DNA of 64,000 nucleotides from Grimontia sedimenti (GCF_011045095.1 NZ_JAALDL010000003.1:186001-250000), one strand, 5' to 3'. Positions 41,755 through 53,480 are shown, counted from the stretch's first letter. Numbers and translations are program-made. Notes: generated by a model from the letters alone, not told the origin.

Positions 41755-42951
41755 ATGTTTCACCCTTTACCGGTGTTTATAGGGCTGCGCTATCTGAGGG
41801 GGCGATCCGGCGATAAATTCGGCCGCTTTGTCTCTTATATGTCAACTGCGGGTATCACCATTGGTGTGATGGCGCTAGTGACCGTGCTTTCTGTGATGAA
41901 CGGCTTTGAAGGCCAATTAAAACACCGGATTCTTGGTGTGATTCCACAAGCCATTGTGGCGGGCGATGCCCAACACGCGCCGGACGTTAACACCTTGGCT
42001 AAGCTTGATGGCGTGACGGGAACAGCGCCGATTGTCAGCACTGACTCCGTGGTTCAGAGCCCTAAGTCCATTTCGGCTGGTAAGTTACTTGGCGTGGATG
42101 TCGGCGCGCGTGAGCCAATTCGTGAATTTATGGTTCGTGGTGACTTCGATTCACTGACGCCAGGTAGCTACAATCTGGTTTTGGGGCGCAAAACGGCGCG
42201 CGATTTGGATGTTTCCGTGGGGGATAAAGTCCGTGTGATGATCACCAGTGCCAGCCAGTTTACCCCTGTAGGACGTATCCCTTCCCAACGTAATTTCACC
42301 GTAACAGGGATCTACGACACGGCGACTGATGTCGATAATCAACTGATGTTCGGTAATCTCAATGATGTCGCTCGTCTCATGCGTCTTCCCCGTTCCCAGC
42401 CAGCGGATCTAAGGCTTTTCGTTGAAGAGCCTTTCAATGTACCAACTCTGGAAAAAGTGGCAGAGAGTATGGGCTATGAATGGTCAGATTGGCGAGCATT
42501 GCGTGGTGAGCTTTTCCAAGCCGTAAAAATGGAAAAGAACATGATGGGATTGATGCTGAGCCTGATCATCCTGGTCGCGGCGTTTAATATCATTTCCGCA
42601 CTGATCATGGTGGTGATGGAGAAGCAATCTGAAGTCGCCATTCTCAAAACACAAGGTATGAACCATAACGGTATCGTCGCGTTATTCGTTGTCCAAGGTG
42701 CCAGCAGCGGTGTAATTGGTGCACTGTTGGGCGGCGTAGCGGGCTCTGTATTGGCGCTAAACATCAATGAAGTGATGGCGATATTCAACCTGAGCTTGCT
42801 GGGTGGTGGGTTGTCGCTGCCAGTGGTTCTGAAACCTGAGCAAGTGCTTTCTGTCGTGATTGGTGCTATCGCACTAAGTCTTCTTGCAACCCTGTTCCCG
42901 TCGTTAAAGGCGGCTTCTGTTCGTCCAGCCGAGGCGCTTCGCTATGAGTAA
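41755..42951 (+). CDS. lolC: lipoprotein-releasing ABC transporter subunit LolC
   Basis: A 398-residue inner-membrane subunit of LolCDE, which lifts lipoproteins from the inner membrane to the carrier Lol[61 protein letters not shown] is helix 1 with the strongly conserved cytoplasmic and periplasmic edges; a periplasmic domain (about 50-265) and three C-terminal helices follow ([25 protein letters not shown]). ATG 41755 is preferred to TTG 41740. It overlaps lolD by 8 bp. Confidence 0.94.
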   Translation: MFHPLPVFIGLRYLRGRSGDKFGRFVSYMSTAGITIGVMALVTVLSVMNGFEGQLKHRILGVIPQAIVAGDAQHAPDVNTLAKLDGVTGTAPIVSTDSVVQSPKSISAGKLLGVDVGAREPIREFMVRGDFDSLTPGSYNLVLGRKTARDLDVSVGDKVRVMITSASQFTPVGRIPSQRNFTVTGIYDTATDVDNQLMFGNLNDVARLMRLPRSQPADLRLFVEEPFNVPTLEKVAESMGYEWSDWRALRGELFQAVKMEKNMMGLMLSLIILVAAFNIISALIMVVMEKQSEVAILKTQGMNHNGIVALFVVQGASSGVIGALLGGVAGSVLALNINEVMAIFNLSLLGGGLSLPVVLKPEQVLSVVIGAIALSLLATLFPSLKAASVRPAEALRYE

Positions 42952-43645
42952 TGCATTGTTAACCTGTTCCAACGTCACCAAAACTTATCAGGAAGGGGAG
43001 TTGGAAACTCACGTATTAAAAGGCGTGTCGTTCTCGATTGAAAAAGGCGAACTGGTAGCCATTGTTGGTGCGTCGGGGTCGGGTAAAAGTACGTTACTTC
43101 ATATTCTCGGTGCGCTGGATACGCTGACCGAAGGTGATGTGTTTTTTGAAGACAAAGACCTGATGAAAATGCGAGCCTCAGAGCAGGCGACACTGCGAAA
43201 TCAAAGCATTGGTTTTATTTATCAGTTCCACCACCTTCTCGCTGATTTTACCGCTGTCGAAAACGTGGCCATGCCGCTGATGATTGGCGGCGAGAAGCCT
43301 ATTGAAGCAAAGCGTCGCGCGATGGAAATGCTGGAAGCGGTTGGTATGGGTCATCGTGGTGAGCATCGTCCGTCAGAGCTTTCCGGTGGTGAGCGCCAGC
43401 GTGTTGCGATTGCCCGTGCTGTAGTGAATCGCCCCGCGCTGGTATTGGCAGATGAACCAACCGGTAACCTCGACCACAAAACTGCGTTGGATATTTACGA
43501 TCTAATGCGAGAGTTAAATAAGGAATTCAATACCGCCTTTTTGGTGGTAACTCACGATCGAGAGCTTGCGCAGAAACTGGATCGTCAGCTTTCGATGCTG
43601 GATGGTCAGTTTGTAGAGTCGAACGCTGAGGCAGTGGCATCATGA
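42944..43645 (+). CDS. lolD: lipoprotein-releasing ABC transporter ATPase LolD
   Basis: A 233-residue ATPase that drives LolCE. Walker [10 protein letters not shown] (about residues 42-50), the Q-loop [17 protein letters not shown], the signature [15 protein letters not shown] (about 145-159), Walker [13 protein letters not shown] (about 165-176) and the switch His in [10 protein letters not shown] are all present. Length and sequence match LolD of enterics. Overlaps lolC by 8 bp and lolE by 4 bp. Confidence 0.96.
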   Translation: MSNALLTCSNVTKTYQEGELETHVLKGVSFSIEKGELVAIVGASGSGKSTLLHILGALDTLTEGDVFFEDKDLMKMRASEQATLRNQSIGFIYQFHHLLADFTAVENVAMPLMIGGEKPIEAKRRAMEMLEAVGMGHRGEHRPSELSGGERQRVAIARAVVNRPALVLADEPTGNLDHKTALDIYDLMRELNKEFNTAFLVVTHDRELAQKLDRQLSMLDGQFVESNAEAVAS

Positions 43646-44886
43646 TGGATTCTTTAGCGCTGTTTATCGGGCGCAGATTCAGCAAAGCCAAACGACGCAA
43701 CAAGCTGGTGTCGTTTATTTCTGTTTCTTCCATGATTGGTATTTCTGTTGGCGTCATGGTCATCATTGTTGGTCTGTCTGCAATGAACGGCTTTGAACGC
43801 GAATTGAATAACCGTGTGCTGTCTGTGATTCCTCATGCCCAACTTGAAGGTGTAGAAGCGCCAGTAAAAGCGTGGAAGGAAATGAAAGAAACCGCAGAGG
43901 CCAACCCATGGGTTTCTGCAGGTGCCCCCTATGTGACGTTCACGGCCTTGTTGGAAAAAGGAGCCAATTTAAAGCCGGTGCAAATCCGCGGTATCGACCC
44001 CGAACAGGAAGTGCGTGTCAGCAATATCGGTGATTACGTACTTGATAACGCCTGGTCAACACTCACTCCAGGAAACCATGCCGTGGTGCTGGGTAAAGGC
44101 ATTGCAGATGGTTTGGGTGTTGAAGTCGGAGATTGGGTGACGGCATTGGTGCCTTCGCCGGATCCAGAATTAAAGCTACGTGCTCCCCAACGTATCCGCA
44201 TGCAGGTGTCTGGCGTGCTGAGTTTGGGGGGGCAGGTCGATCATGGCTTGGCACTTGTGCCGATTCAGGATGCACAGCAATACCTTGATATGGGTGATGC
44301 GGTTTCCGGCGTGGCACTGAGAGTCAAAGACCCACTTGAAGCGCGCAAGATCGTTCGTGAAGTGGGATATACACTCAAAGAGTATGTGTACCTCAAAAAC
44401 TGGACGCAGGAATATGGCTTCCTTTATCGCGATATCCAGATGGTGCGCGCGATTATGTATCTGGTGATGGTGTTAGTCATCGGCGTTGCCTGCTTCAACA
44501 TTGTGTCTACCTTGATGATGGCAGTGAAAGACCGTGCTGCAGATGTTGCTGTGCTGCGTACTATGGGAGCAAAAGATGGCCTGATCCGATCCATCTTTAT
44601 CTGGCACGGTTTTCTTTCCGGTTTGATCGGAAGCCTGGTGGGCTCGGCTGCGGGATGTTTGATTGCACTGAACCTGACAACAATTGTTGGTGGGATTGAA
44701 ACACTGACAGGTCAGGACTTCCTCTCAGGTGATATCTACTTTGTCGATTTCCTGCCAACTCAACTCCAACTGGGGGATGTCCTGCTGGTATCCGTCACTG
44801 CGATTGTGTTGAGTCTACTGGCAACATGGTATCCCGCACAGCGAGCCTGCAAGTTGCAACCCGCTGCTGTATTGAGCGCAAGATAA
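43642..44886 (+). CDS. lolE: lipoprotein-releasing ABC transporter subunit LolE
   Basis: A 414-residue partner of LolC with the same layout: [56 protein letters not shown] at the N-terminus, a periplasmic domain that binds the incoming lipoprotein, and three C-terminal helices starting [42 protein letters not shown]. Last gene of the lolCDE operon, followed by a terminator. Confidence 0.95.
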   Translation: MMDSLALFIGRRFSKAKRRNKLVSFISVSSMIGISVGVMVIIVGLSAMNGFERELNNRVLSVIPHAQLEGVEAPVKAWKEMKETAEANPWVSAGAPYVTFTALLEKGANLKPVQIRGIDPEQEVRVSNIGDYVLDNAWSTLTPGNHAVVLGKGIADGLGVEVGDWVTALVPSPDPELKLRAPQRIRMQVSGVLSLGGQVDHGLALVPIQDAQQYLDMGDAVSGVALRVKDPLEARKIVREVGYTLKEYVYLKNWTQEYGFLYRDIQMVRAIMYLVMVLVIGVACFNIVSTLMMAVKDRAADVAVLRTMGAKDGLIRSIFIWHGFLSGLIGSLVGSAAGCLIALNLTTIVGGIETLTGQDFLSGDIYFVDFLPTQLQLGDVLLVSVTAIVLSLLATWYPAQRACKLQPAAVLSAR

Positions 44887-44959
44887 CGGTGATAAGTTGC
44901 GCGATTACATCTTAAGGTGAAAAGGTCGCATATCGGCTCGCAGCCTGAATCGGAATAAA

Positions 44960-44990
44960 AAATACCCCGCTAATGCGGGGTATTTTTTTA
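44960..44990. terminator. bidirectional terminator after lolE
   Basis: Stem ATACCCCGC / GCGGGGTAT around TAAT, flanked by AAAAAA and TTTTTTT. Confidence 0.9.
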
Positions 44991-45008
44991 TGTGTCTATT
45001 TTCGTTGT

Positions 45009-45566
45009 CTAGCTGTCAGTTTTGGTTTTTTTCTTCTTTAGCGCTTTGATCTTGGGCAGACGTAAGCGGCGTTTTTGCCAGCTTCTGACCACGGAATATC
45101 GCCAAATCCCCCTGACACCAAAATACCCGATAAGACCAAATACCACGCCACAAACAAAGGAACCCAACAGGAAAGGAGGTCCAATCTGGCTCATTTGATT
45201 GAACAGGAAGTCCCAGGTCAACTCAAAATGGAAGTGGTAGTCGGGCGTGCCCATCAACCATGTTCCGACTTTGTAAGCGCCCCAGAATATCAAAGGCATG
45301 GTAATGGGGTTGGTGATCCAAACCAATGCAACAGAAAGGGGCAGGTTAACGCCAAACATAATCGCAAGGCCAGCAGCCATGATCATCTGGCTCGGCAGCG
45401 GAACAAATGCCATAAACAGGCCAACGGCGAATGCACCCGACGCAGAGCGACGATTCAGGCACCAAAGGTTAGGGTCGTAAAGCAAATTGCCAAAGACCGC
45501 CAGCGCCTTTTGTTTGCGAATGACGTCGTGTCTGGGGAGAAACTTTTTAATTATTTTTCTTGGCAT
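45009..45566 (-). CDS. DUF2062 membrane protein
   Basis: A 185-residue membrane protein of the DUF2062 family: RRSASGAFAVGLFMAFVPLPSQMIMAAGLAIMFGVNLPLSVALVWITNPITMPLIFWGAYKVGTWLMG (about residues 40-106) with the conserved N-P-I-T-M-P stretch, a further helix pair (GPPFLLGSFVCGVVFGLIGYFGVRGIW), and a lysine-rich C-terminus. Function unknown. It is divergent from comEC, with only 32 bp between their starts, so the two promoters must overlap one another or the neighbouring genes. Confidence 0.85.
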   Translation of the reverse strand: MPRKIIKKFLPRHDVIRKQKALAVFGNLLYDPNLWCLNRRSASGAFAVGLFMAFVPLPSQMIMAAGLAIMFGVNLPLSVALVWITNPITMPLIFWGAYKVGTWLMGTPDYHFHFELTWDFLFNQMSQIGPPFLLGSFVCGVVFGLIGYFGVRGIWRYSVVRSWQKRRLRLPKIKALKKKKTKTDS

Positions 45567-45598
45567 AGATTTTCATTTCACACGAAACGGCTACCGAT

Positions 45599-47848
45599 AT
45601 GAAAATCATGCTCGGCATCGTGGTGGCTATTGTCTCGCTTAGATGGTGGCCAGCGCTCCCGGAACCCACGCTGATGCTTGGGCTTCTCGCTGTCATCCTT
45701 GTCCAATGCAAACGCGTTCCCCTGTTTGTAATTGGTCTCACCATTGGCTGTCTGGTGGCGTCCAGCGCAGCGTCACTGCATTTGTTTAAAACCAGTACCG
45801 CTTTGACAGTGGTTCAGAATACTACCATAGCGGGCAAAGTTGGCAGCCTTTTTACAGGGGAAAATCAGCAAACAAGTGTAATCTTTGATGTCGACACAGT
45901 GAATGGACGGAAATTGAGCGCCTTTGAGAAATTCCGTGCCCGTTTTTATTGGCGCAGTGAATTTCCCGTAAAACAAGGGCAACACTGGGAGCTGAAGGTC
46001 CGAATTCGTGAGCCTTATGGCAGGGTAAACGAAGCAGGATTTGACGCAGAAACCTATTTTCTTTCAAAACATATTCATGCCAAAGGCACCGTGCTTTCTG
46101 CGAACCTGATTGATGAAGGAATATCAGCCAGGCAGTGGCTATTTGATCGGGTACTTCCCCAAATCCTACCTTTCGAAAACAGCGCATTCCTCGTCGCACT
46201 AGCGTTTGGTGAAAGGGCTTTTCTAACTAGCCAAGATTGGATGACGCTCAGGAATACAGGCTTGGCACACCTTCTCGCGATTTCAGGGCTTCATATCGGT
46301 TTAGCATTCTTCTTCGGTTACAGGGTAACTAAGGCTTGCCTGCCGCTATTCAATCGATCAGATAGATATCTCTGGCTTTCGGTACTGGCAGGTTTGGGGT
46401 GTGCTATCACCTATGCTTGGTTGGCGGGCTTTTCTTTAACGGCTCAAAGAGCGCTCATTGCTTTGGTCGTTTTCATGGCGATTCGACAATCGGGTTTTAG
46501 CGTCAGTCCTTTCAATACCTTTTTGTTAGTCTTAGGGTTTGTATTACTTATTGATCCGCTGTCGGTGTTTTCCGTCAGTTTCTGGCTTTCCTTTGGTGCT
46601 GTGATGGTGCTTTGCATCATGACGTTTACGACTGGACGAGGGGAGTCGAAAGGTCCGCTGAATTACGTCATCCAGCTATTTCGCATGCAGTGTTATCTCA
46701 TTGTCGGCATGTTACCTCTGACTTGGGCTTGGTTCGGGGGAGTCAGTTTCCTTTCTTTACTCAGCAATCTGATTGCCGTGCCCATAGTGAGTCTGTTGAC
46801 GGTGCCAATCATATTACTCTCGCTTCTTGCGAGTTCATTATTTAGCGCCGCGTGGTTATGGCGTCTCGCTGACTATTCACTTTGGCCCATTCGTCATATG
46901 TTAAACCATGCCGATATAGGGTGGTTGGATATTCAAAGTACTTCCCTAGGTTTTGTCCTTACTCTTGTCCTGATGCTGTATCTGCTATCTCTGGGTGCAT
47001 TTCGAAAGTTCAAAGTGCTTTCTGTTGTGATGATCCTTAGCTTAGTGGGCTGGCGCGGCTCTGCAGAGAAATCAAACGAATGGCATGTTGATGTTCTTGA
47101 TGTCGGACACGGACTGGCCGTGTTGGTCGAAAAGAATGGAGAGGCTCTCCTGTATGACACAGGTGCTGCATGGTCATCTGGGAGTATCGCGCAATCCGTG
47201 ATTGAACCCATTCTTTCTGCAAGAGACAGCAAACTAACCGGTTTGATCCTCAGTCATGGAGACAATGATCACTCTGGTGGTGCGGATTGGGTTATCGAAA
47301 ATCTATCGCCAGATTGGGTAAGGGTACCTGAAGCTGGTGGTGGCTTTATTCCTTGTGTCCGTGGCGCAGACTGGCAATGGCAATCACTGAACTTCGAGGT
47401 GTTATATCCCAATGAAGTGACTGAAGAGGCAGAAAACGAGGACTCTTGCGTTGTACGCATCTCAGACGAAAACTATTCGGTTTTGCTGACGGGAGACTTA
47501 CCCAAAGAGCAGGAGAACTGGTTGGTAGAACGGGGCGCTGATGTCAGTGCGAATGTGCTGCTGGTTCCACATCATGGCAGCAAAACGTCTTCATCTTCAG
47601 GATTTATCGATGCCGTCAATCCTAATGCGGCGATCGCATCCACAGGTCGATATACTCCTTGGAACTTGCCGAACCCAGATGTTGTCGATAGATACCGTGA
47701 CCGCAACATTTCTTGGTATGAAACCGGACAACACGGCCAAGTGAGTGTACATTTCTCAGACAAGGGTTGGCGGGTTACTAGCCAACGTCTTGATATCGAG
47801 CCTTTTTGGTACAGGAAGATGTTTGGACCACCCTCAATAAAAGAGTAG
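45599..47848 (+). CDS. comEC: ComEC/Rec2 DNA uptake channel protein
   Basis: A 749-residue inner-membrane protein that carries single-stranded DNA into the cell in competent bacteria. The N-terminal DUF4131 region has helices and the beta domain (GKVGSLFTGENQQTSVIFDVDTVNG); the competence domain starts at GLAHLLAISGLHIGLAFFFGYRVTKA (about residues 220-245, the conserved ISGLH) and has about ten helices; the C-terminal metallo-beta-lactamase domain has VLDVGHGLAVLVEKNGEALLYDTGAAW, LSHGDNDHSGG (about 550) and LLVPHHGSKTSSS. All three parts are complete, so natural uptake is possible. Confidence 0.93.
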   Translation: MKIMLGIVVAIVSLRWWPALPEPTLMLGLLAVILVQCKRVPLFVIGLTIGCLVASSAASLHLFKTSTALTVVQNTTIAGKVGSLFTGENQQTSVIFDVDTVNGRKLSAFEKFRARFYWRSEFPVKQGQHWELKVRIREPYGRVNEAGFDAETYFLSKHIHAKGTVLSANLIDEGISARQWLFDRVLPQILPFENSAFLVALAFGERAFLTSQDWMTLRNTGLAHLLAISGLHIGLAFFFGYRVTKACLPLFNRSDRYLWLSVLAGLGCAITYAWLAGFSLTAQRALIALVVFMAIRQSGFSVSPFNTFLLVLGFVLLIDPLSVFSVSFWLSFGAVMVLCIMTFTTGRGESKGPLNYVIQLFRMQCYLIVGMLPLTWAWFGGVSFLSLLSNLIAVPIVSLLTVPIILLSLLASSLFSAAWLWRLADYSLWPIRHMLNHADIGWLDIQSTSLGFVLTLVLMLYLLSLGAFRKFKVLSVVMILSLVGWRGSAEKSNEWHVDVLDVGHGLAVLVEKNGEALLYDTGAAWSSGSIAQSVIEPILSARDSKLTGLILSHGDNDHSGGADWVIENLSPDWVRVPEAGGGFIPCVRGADWQWQSLNFEVLYPNEVTEEAENEDSCVVRISDENYSVLLTGDLPKEQENWLVERGADVSANVLLVPHHGSKTSSSSGFIDAVNPNAAIASTGRYTPWNLPNPDVVDRYRDRNISWYETGQHGQVSVHFSDKGWRVTSQRLDIEPFWYRKMFGPPSIKE

Positions 47849-47883
47849 AATGCCCGCTACTTGCAAGAACATAAGCAAATAAC

Positions 47884-49641
47884 ATGTCATCAAACTACCA
47901 AGACAAAACCACCTGGGAAACCTTTAAGCACCTTTGGCCATACATTGCCAACTATAAAATAGGCCTGGTGGTTGCGATTATCGCTCTGATTGTTAATGCA
48001 GCAGCCGATACCTTGATGGTATCTATGCTTAAGCCGCTCCTTGATGAAGGCTTTACTTACGACAGTGTTGACAGTGATTTCTTAAAGTGGATGCCTCTCT
48101 ATCTTGTAGGTCTGATCATAATGAGAGGGCTTTCCAGCTTCGTTTCCGCCTATGGCCTTTCATGGGTGTCAGGGAATGTTGTGATGACTATGCGTCGTCG
48201 TGTGTTCAATCACTTTATGAAGATGCCAGTGAGCTTCTTTGACACAGAGTCCTCTGGGGCGCTTCTTTCCCGTATTACCTACGACTCAGAACAGGTTGCT
48301 AACGCCACCAGTGGGGCATTAGTGAGCTTGGTGCGCGAAGGTGCGTCGATTATCGGCTTGATGATCCTGATGTTCTATAACAGCTGGCAGCTTTCTGCGA
48401 TTCTTCTGGTTATCGCCCCTATCGTTGCGGTTGCAATCCGTGTTGTCTCCAAGCGCTTCCGTAAAATTTCTTCCAACATGCAGGAAGCGATGGGGTCTGT
48501 CACTTCATCAGCAGAACAAATGTTGAAAGGCCACAAAGTGGTATTGAGCTTTGGCGGTCAGGAAGTGGAAAAAGAGCGCTTTGAGAACGTGTCTAACCGC
48601 ATGCGCCAACAAACCATGAAGTTGGTTTCAGCGCAGGCGATTGCCAACCCTGTGATCCAGCTGATCGCGTCTTTTGCGTTGGTAGCGGTTTTGGTGTTGG
48701 CGAATACCGATGCTATTCGAAATGAACTTACCGCAGGCACTTTCGCTGTGGTATTTGCGGCCATGTTTGGTTTGATGCGTCCCCTTAAAGCGCTGACCAA
48801 TGTGACCTCCCAGTTCCAACGTGGTATGGCGGCATGTACCAGCTTGTTTGAACTGATGGAAATGGAAACGGAAAAAGACAACGGTAAACACGTTGCTGAA
48901 CGTGTGAAAGGTGATATCAAAGTCAACGACGTTGTCTTCACTTACCCAACCAAAGATACGCCAGCGCTTAATCATGTTACCTTCGATTTAGCTGCAGGGC
49001 AGACGTTGGCACTGGTGGGGCGCTCTGGTTCCGGTAAGAGCACCATTGCTAACCTGTTGACCCGTTTCTACGACATCGACAGCGGTGATATCACCATTGA
49101 TGGCGTAAAAATCGAAGATTACACCCTAAGTAACCTGCGTGATCACGTTGCCATCGTTTCCCAGAATGTTCACCTGTTCAACGACACCATCGCCAACAAC
49201 ATTGCTTATGCGGCTGAGAACGAGTACACCCGCGAAGAGATTGAGCGTGCAGCAGACTTGGCTTATGCGTCAGACTTTATCCGTAATATGGACAATGGTT
49301 TTGACACAATCATCGGTGAGAACGGTGTGAGCCTGTCTGGTGGTCAGCGCCAACGTATCGCTATTGCCCGTGCTTTGCTGCGTAATGCGCCAGTGCTGAT
49401 TCTCGATGAGGCAACGTCTGCGTTGGATACAGAGTCAGAGCGTGCTATCCAGGCAGCGTTGGATGAGCTTCAAAAAGATCGAACCGTACTGGTGATTGCG
49501 CACCGACTGTCGACCATTGAAAACGCTGATCAAATTCTGGTCGTCGATGAAGGCGAGATTGTTGAACGTGGGACCCATGAAGAACTGCTGGCGAAAGATG
49601 GTGCTTACGCCCAGCTTCACCGCATACAGTTCGGAGAGTAA
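47884..49641 (+). CDS. msbA: lipid A ABC transporter MsbA
   Basis: A 585-residue half-transporter that flips the lipid A core across the inner membrane as a dimer. Six helices fill residues 1-310. In the nucleotide domain Walker A is GRSGSGKST (about 378-386), the Q-loop is [14 protein letters not shown], the signature is [18 protein letters not shown] (about 480-496), Walker B is [12 protein letters not shown] and the switch is VIAHRLSTI. Length matches E. coli MsbA (582). Followed by lpxK after 3 bp. Confidence 0.97.
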   Translation: MSSNYQDKTTWETFKHLWPYIANYKIGLVVAIIALIVNAAADTLMVSMLKPLLDEGFTYDSVDSDFLKWMPLYLVGLIIMRGLSSFVSAYGLSWVSGNVVMTMRRRVFNHFMKMPVSFFDTESSGALLSRITYDSEQVANATSGALVSLVREGASIIGLMILMFYNSWQLSAILLVIAPIVAVAIRVVSKRFRKISSNMQEAMGSVTSSAEQMLKGHKVVLSFGGQEVEKERFENVSNRMRQQTMKLVSAQAIANPVIQLIASFALVAVLVLANTDAIRNELTAGTFAVVFAAMFGLMRPLKALTNVTSQFQRGMAACTSLFELMEMETEKDNGKHVAERVKGDIKVNDVVFTYPTKDTPALNHVTFDLAAGQTLALVGRSGSGKSTIANLLTRFYDIDSGDITIDGVKIEDYTLSNLRDHVAIVSQNVHLFNDTIANNIAYAAENEYTREEIERAADLAYASDFIRNMDNGFDTIIGENGVSLSGGQRQRIAIARALLRNAPVLILDEATSALDTESERAIQAALDELQKDRTVLVIAHRLSTIENADQILVVDEGEIVERGTHEELLAKDGAYAQLHRIQFGE

Positions 49642-49644
49642 GAC

Positions 49645-50676
49645 TTGGCGGGCTTGGTCGAAAAAATCTGGTTTGAAAACCACCCGCTAGGTTGGATCAG
49701 CGCGCCACTTTTGTGGCCGCTGAGCAAGTTGTTTGGTGCAATTGCGAAAAAGCGTCGTGCTGCATTTTTAGCTGGCACCAGTGATGTATATCGAGCGCCT
49801 GTTCCTGTGATAGTGGTGGGTAACATCACGGTGGGTGGCAATGGTAAAACCCCGGTTGTCATTTGGCTGGTGGAGCAATTGAAAGCCAAAGGCTTCAACC
49901 CCGGTGTGGTTTCTCGAGGTTATGGCGGCAAGGCGGAAAGCTATCCGTTTGTCGTTGATGAAAACACAAACACCGACAAAGCGGGCGACGAGCCTGTTTT
50001 GATTTACCAGCGAACCGAGGTACCCGTCGCTATTTCTCCTGTTCGCAGTGATGCCGTAAAGGCCCTGTTGCCATTGGGTGTAGATATCGTCATCACTGAT
50101 GATGGCCTTCAGCATTACAAACTGGCGCGAGATATTGAATTCGTTATCGTTGATGGTGAACGCCGTTTCGGCAATCAACACTACATACCGTTTGGCCCAC
50201 TGCGCGAGCAAACTGAACGCTTGAACAGTGTCGATTTCGTTGTCTGCAACGGTGGTAAAGCAGAAACGGATGAAATCGCAATGTCGTTGAAGCCTGCTGA
50301 GTTCATTAACTTGAAAACAGGCAAACGTGCTTCTGCTGATTCTCTTGACGCCCCTGTTGCCTTGGCCGGAATCGGGAACCCACAGCGCTTTTTTAATACT
50401 TTGGCGTCACTTGGTGTTAAGCCAGTGCACTGCGAGCCTTTTGCTGATCATAAAGCATTTGAATATACCCAATTGGACGCATTGGCGAAGAAAGGTCAGA
50501 ATTTGCTGATGACGGAAAAAGACGCAGTGAAATGCCGCGCCTTTATCAACCAGTACCCAGACATTGAAAATTGGTGGTATCTGCCTGTTGACGCTGCATT
50601 TAGCGACACAGATACGACCAACATTTTGAACAAAATCATGAAAGTGAAGGATGGATATGGATCACCGACTGCTTGA
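49645..50676 (+). CDS. lpxK: tetraacyldisaccharide 4'-kinase LpxK
   Basis: A 343-residue membrane-associated kinase that adds the 4'-phosphate to the lipid A precursor. The P-loop is [14 protein letters not shown] (about residues 53-66), with [40 protein letters not shown] and [11 protein letters not shown], all typical. The start is TTG 49645, 6 bp after GGAGAG; a second TTG at 49654 is too far from it. It overlaps ycaR. Confidence 0.95.
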   Translation: MAGLVEKIWFENHPLGWISAPLLWPLSKLFGAIAKKRRAAFLAGTSDVYRAPVPVIVVGNITVGGNGKTPVVIWLVEQLKAKGFNPGVVSRGYGGKAESYPFVVDENTNTDKAGDEPVLIYQRTEVPVAISPVRSDAVKALLPLGVDIVITDDGLQHYKLARDIEFVIVDGERRFGNQHYIPFGPLREQTERLNSVDFVVCNGGKAETDEIAMSLKPAEFINLKTGKRASADSLDAPVALAGIGNPQRFFNTLASLGVKPVHCEPFADHKAFEYTQLDALAKKGQNLLMTEKDAVKCRAFINQYPDIENWWYLPVDAAFSDTDTTNILNKIMKVKDGYGSPTA

Positions 50677-50839
50677 AATCGTTGCTTGCCCTGCTTGTAA
50701 AGGAAAGCTCAACTACAACAAAGAAAATAACGAGTTGGTATGTAAATTCGACCGCTTGGCTTATCCAATCCGAGAAGGTATTCCTGTCATGCTGGCGACA
50801 GAAGCACGTGAAATGTCTTCTGACGAGGTTAAACAATGA
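50657..50839 (+). CDS. ycaR: YcaR, Trm112-like UPF0434 protein
   Basis: A 60-residue zinc-ribbon-like protein. [57 protein letters not shown] matches E. coli YcaR along its length; the Cys pair CPAC is seen with a third Cys later (LVCKF). I place the start at ATG 50657, about 6 bp after AAGG, rather than ATG 50651. It overlaps lpxK by 20 bp and kdsB by 4 bp. Function unknown. Confidence 0.92.
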   Translation: MDHRLLEIVACPACKGKLNYNKENNELVCKFDRLAYPIREGIPVMLATEAREMSSDEVKQ

Positions 50840-51588
50840 AATTCACCGTGGTGATCCCGGCGCGCTACGCGTCGAGCCGCCTACCTGCAAAACCACTGGT
50901 TGATATCGGTGGCAAGCCGATGATCCAATGGGTTTATGAGCAGGCAATGAAATCAGGCGCAGACAAAGTCATCATCGCGACTGACGATCAACGCATTGTT
51001 GATGCAGCAAATGCCTTTGGTGGTGAAGTATGCATGACACGCGAAGACCACCAATCAGGCACTGAGCGCTTGGCGGAAGTGGTTGAGAAATATAACCTTG
51101 CTGCTGATGAAATCATTGTGAATGTGCAGGGTGATGAGCCGCTGATCCCGCCTAGCGTGATTCGTCAGGTGGCAGAAAACCTAGCACGCAGTGAAGCGCC
51201 GATGTCGACACTGGCCGTCAACATTGATCATGCAGACGAAGTGTTCAACCCTAATGCCGTAAAAGTGGTGACGGACAAAGACGGTTACGCATTGTATTTC
51301 AGTCGTGCAACGATTCCTTGGGATCGCGATAATTTTGCTAAAGCGCCAGCTGAAATTCATCACAACCTGAAACGTCATATTGGCATTTACGGCTACCGTG
51401 CGGGCTTTATCAATACCTACATCAACTGGGAACCAAGCCCCATTGAGCATATTGAATGTCTCGAACAGCTTCGTGTGCTTTGGTATGGCGAGAAAATCCA
51501 TGTGGATGTCGCTATTGAAGCGCCGCCAGCGGGTGTTGATACCCCTGAAGATCTGGAAGTAGTGCGCAAGCTGATTGCCTATCAATAA
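50836..51588 (+). CDS. kdsB: CMP-KDO synthetase KdsB
   Basis: A 250-residue cytidylyltransferase that activates KDO for the LPS inner core. [33 protein letters not shown] (residues 4-36) is the nucleotide loop; [38 protein letters not shown] and [12 protein letters not shown] (about 96-107) follow. Length matches E. coli KdsB (248). It ends the msbA-lpxK-ycaR-kdsB operon and is followed by a terminator. Confidence 0.97.
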   Translation: MKFTVVIPARYASSRLPAKPLVDIGGKPMIQWVYEQAMKSGADKVIIATDDQRIVDAANAFGGEVCMTREDHQSGTERLAEVVEKYNLAADEIIVNVQGDEPLIPPSVIRQVAENLARSEAPMSTLAVNIDHADEVFNPNAVKVVTDKDGYALYFSRATIPWDRDNFAKAPAEIHHNLKRHIGIYGYRAGFINTYINWEPSPIEHIECLEQLRVLWYGEKIHVDVAIEAPPAGVDTPEDLEVVRKLIAYQ

Positions 51589-51605
51589 TCTTATTATTGA
51601 TAGAA

Positions 51606-51637
51606 AAAACGCCCTGACTCAGTCAGGGCGTTTTTAT
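51606..51637. terminator. bidirectional terminator after kdsB
   Basis: Stem AACGCCCTGAC / GTCAGGGCGTT around TCA, flanked by AAAA and TTTTT. Confidence 0.9.
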
Positions 51638-51656
51638 TTCTGATTCAAAAAGCGTG

Positions 51657-52547
51657 CTAATTGGCTGGAGCCAGATTATCTGCATTGGGATTGATGGCAT
51701 GATCCAGCTCTTCGATATCTTCCATCACAGCATCTTTGTTTTGCTCCGGAGAGGTAACAGGGTCACCTTGAAGGACCGCTTCCTGTTGAGCAACTTTGTC
51801 ACGTAGGCGTTGCCAAAGCTGTCCCAGATTTTCATGCCAGTAACGTTCGAACTGCTCAAGGTACTGCGCACGAGGGCCGTACTTGATCCATGGTTGGTGA
51901 ATCTCTTTCTGCGCCATGAAGTTGGTTGGTGCTGGAATTGGGTTCAAACCTGCATTCTCGAACTCATACATTGCACGTGGCATATGGTTTGCCGACGTTA
52001 CCAGAACCAGATTGCTGTCACCGACAACAGATGCTGCCTGGAAAGCCTCTTCCCAGGTGTCTTTTGCCGTTTCGAGTAACAGGATATTGTTCTTGTTCAC
52101 GCCCAGCGCCATCGCAACCCTTGCCAGCATGCGAGCATGGCTAACTTCATACCCACCGTCATAGCCAGACAGGATCAATTTTGAGGTTGGGTACATGAAG
52201 TGAATGCGAACACCTTCAGCAAGACGCATGAGCGCGACACGTGACAATTCTGAGGTTGGCGGAATCTCATCATCAACGACATGTCCGTGACCTAACACCA
52301 TCACGTACTCGACGGGATCTTCCGGTGGAAGGAATGGCTCATATTGCCTTTCCAGCTTGATAAGCAGTGAAGAGGTGAAAGGCTGAAAAGATGCCAAGAA
52401 GATGAACAGCAGCGAAACAAAAACGAGGAACGAACCGAAGCCTTTGCGCTGGGTAAACCAGATCAAAAAGAGACCGAAGAATCCAAGAAGCAGTAGCGCA
52501 GGCAAGGGCATCAGTAAAGTTGATATAAGTTTTTTTAGTTCAAACAT
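51657..52547 (-). CDS. elyC: ElyC envelope biogenesis factor (DUF218)
   Basis: A 296-residue inner-membrane protein. Two N-terminal helices (LISTLLMPLPALLLLGFFGLFLIWF and FLVFVSLLFIFLASFQPF), then the DUF218 domain from about residue 80: EYVMVLGHGHVVDDEIPPTSELSRVALMRLAEGVRIHF, LILSGYDGG, NLVLVTSANHMPRAMYEFENAGLNPIPAPTNF. Matches YcbC/ElyC, needed for peptidoglycan assembly at low temperature in E. coli. A longer, acidic C-terminal tail (from about 255) is not in E. coli. It is divergent from cmoM. Confidence 0.9.
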   Translation of the reverse strand: MFELKKLISTLLMPLPALLLLGFFGLFLIWFTQRKGFGSFLVFVSLLFIFLASFQPFTSSLLIKLERQYEPFLPPEDPVEYVMVLGHGHVVDDEIPPTSELSRVALMRLAEGVRIHFMYPTSKLILSGYDGGYEVSHARMLARVAMALGVNKNNILLLETAKDTWEEAFQAASVVGDSNLVLVTSANHMPRAMYEFENAGLNPIPAPTNFMAQKEIHQPWIKYGPRAQYLEQFERYWHENLGQLWQRLRDKVAQQEAVLQGDPVTSPEQNKDAVMEDIEELDHAINPNADNLAPAN

Positions 52548-52660
52548 GAAATGTCGCCCGAAATATAGTCAAACAGGGGCCAGAAAGTGCATCAGACCTT
52601 TATTAACGGCAGGCTTATGCGAAAATAAACCCCTTAGCAGACAATGATAACGAAGGCACT

Positions 52661-53443
52661 GTGACAGAGGATAGAAATTTCGACGACATTGCCCACAAAT
52701 TTGTTAAAAACATTTATGGCTCGGGCAAGGGAGAAATCCGCCAAGCCGTTGTTTGGCAAGATCTCGAATCAATACTTAGCCGCTTGGGTGAATCCAGTCC
52801 ATTAGACATTTTGGACGCTGGAGGCGGTTTAGCGCAGTTATCGCAACAAATTGCACATCGTGGACACAAAGTCACCTTGTGTGATCTTTCTTCACAGATG
52901 CTCGAACTGGCGGAAAAAGATATCGAAGAAGCAGGCCTTCTGCCGCAATATCGCTTCGTCCACGCGCCTGCGCAGGAAATCGCACAGCATGTTGATAAAT
53001 CATTCGATTTGATGCTTTTTCATGCGGTGATGGAATGGCTGGCAGATCCACGTGAAGCACTGGATGTCGTACTGTCACAAGTTAAGCCGGGCGGTGTTGC
53101 TTCGGTCATGTTCTACAACCAAAATGGATTGCTGTTTAAGAATTTAATTTGCGGCAATTTGACCCATGTAGAAGAAGGCATGCCGCACAGAAAACGTTTT
53201 AAACTCCAGCCTCAAAAGGGTCTTCAGCCAGAAGATGTTTACGCATGGATTGAAGAGGCTGGTTTTACTATTTTGGGGAAAAGTGGTGTCCGCACGTTTC
53301 ATGACTATATGAAAGACACAAGAACGGGCGAGTTCACCTTTGAACAGGTGGTGGCGATGGAGCAAAAACTCTGCCGTCAAGAACCTTTTATCTCGTTAGG
53401 TCGCTACATTCACGTGTACGCACAAAGGCCTCTCGAGCCATAA
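52661..53443 (+). CDS. cmoM: tRNA 5-carboxymethoxyuridine methyltransferase CmoM
   Basis: A 260-residue SAM-dependent enzyme that methylates cmo5U34 of tRNA (formerly SmtA). [32 protein letters not shown] at the start, SAM site [34 protein letters not shown] (about residues 44-78), [20 protein letters not shown] and [18 protein letters not shown] at the end match the E. coli enzyme. The start is GTG 52661. It comes 37 bp before mukF, as in E. coli. Confidence 0.93.
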   Translation: MTEDRNFDDIAHKFVKNIYGSGKGEIRQAVVWQDLESILSRLGESSPLDILDAGGGLAQLSQQIAHRGHKVTLCDLSSQMLELAEKDIEEAGLLPQYRFVHAPAQEIAQHVDKSFDLMLFHAVMEWLADPREALDVVLSQVKPGGVASVMFYNQNGLLFKNLICGNLTHVEEGMPHRKRFKLQPQKGLQPEDVYAWIEEAGFTILGKSGVRTFHDYMKDTRTGEFTFEQVVAMEQKLCRQEPFISLGRYIHVYAQRPLEP

Positions 53444-53480
53444 CGATTACAAGACTACACGTATACAACAAGGAAAACGG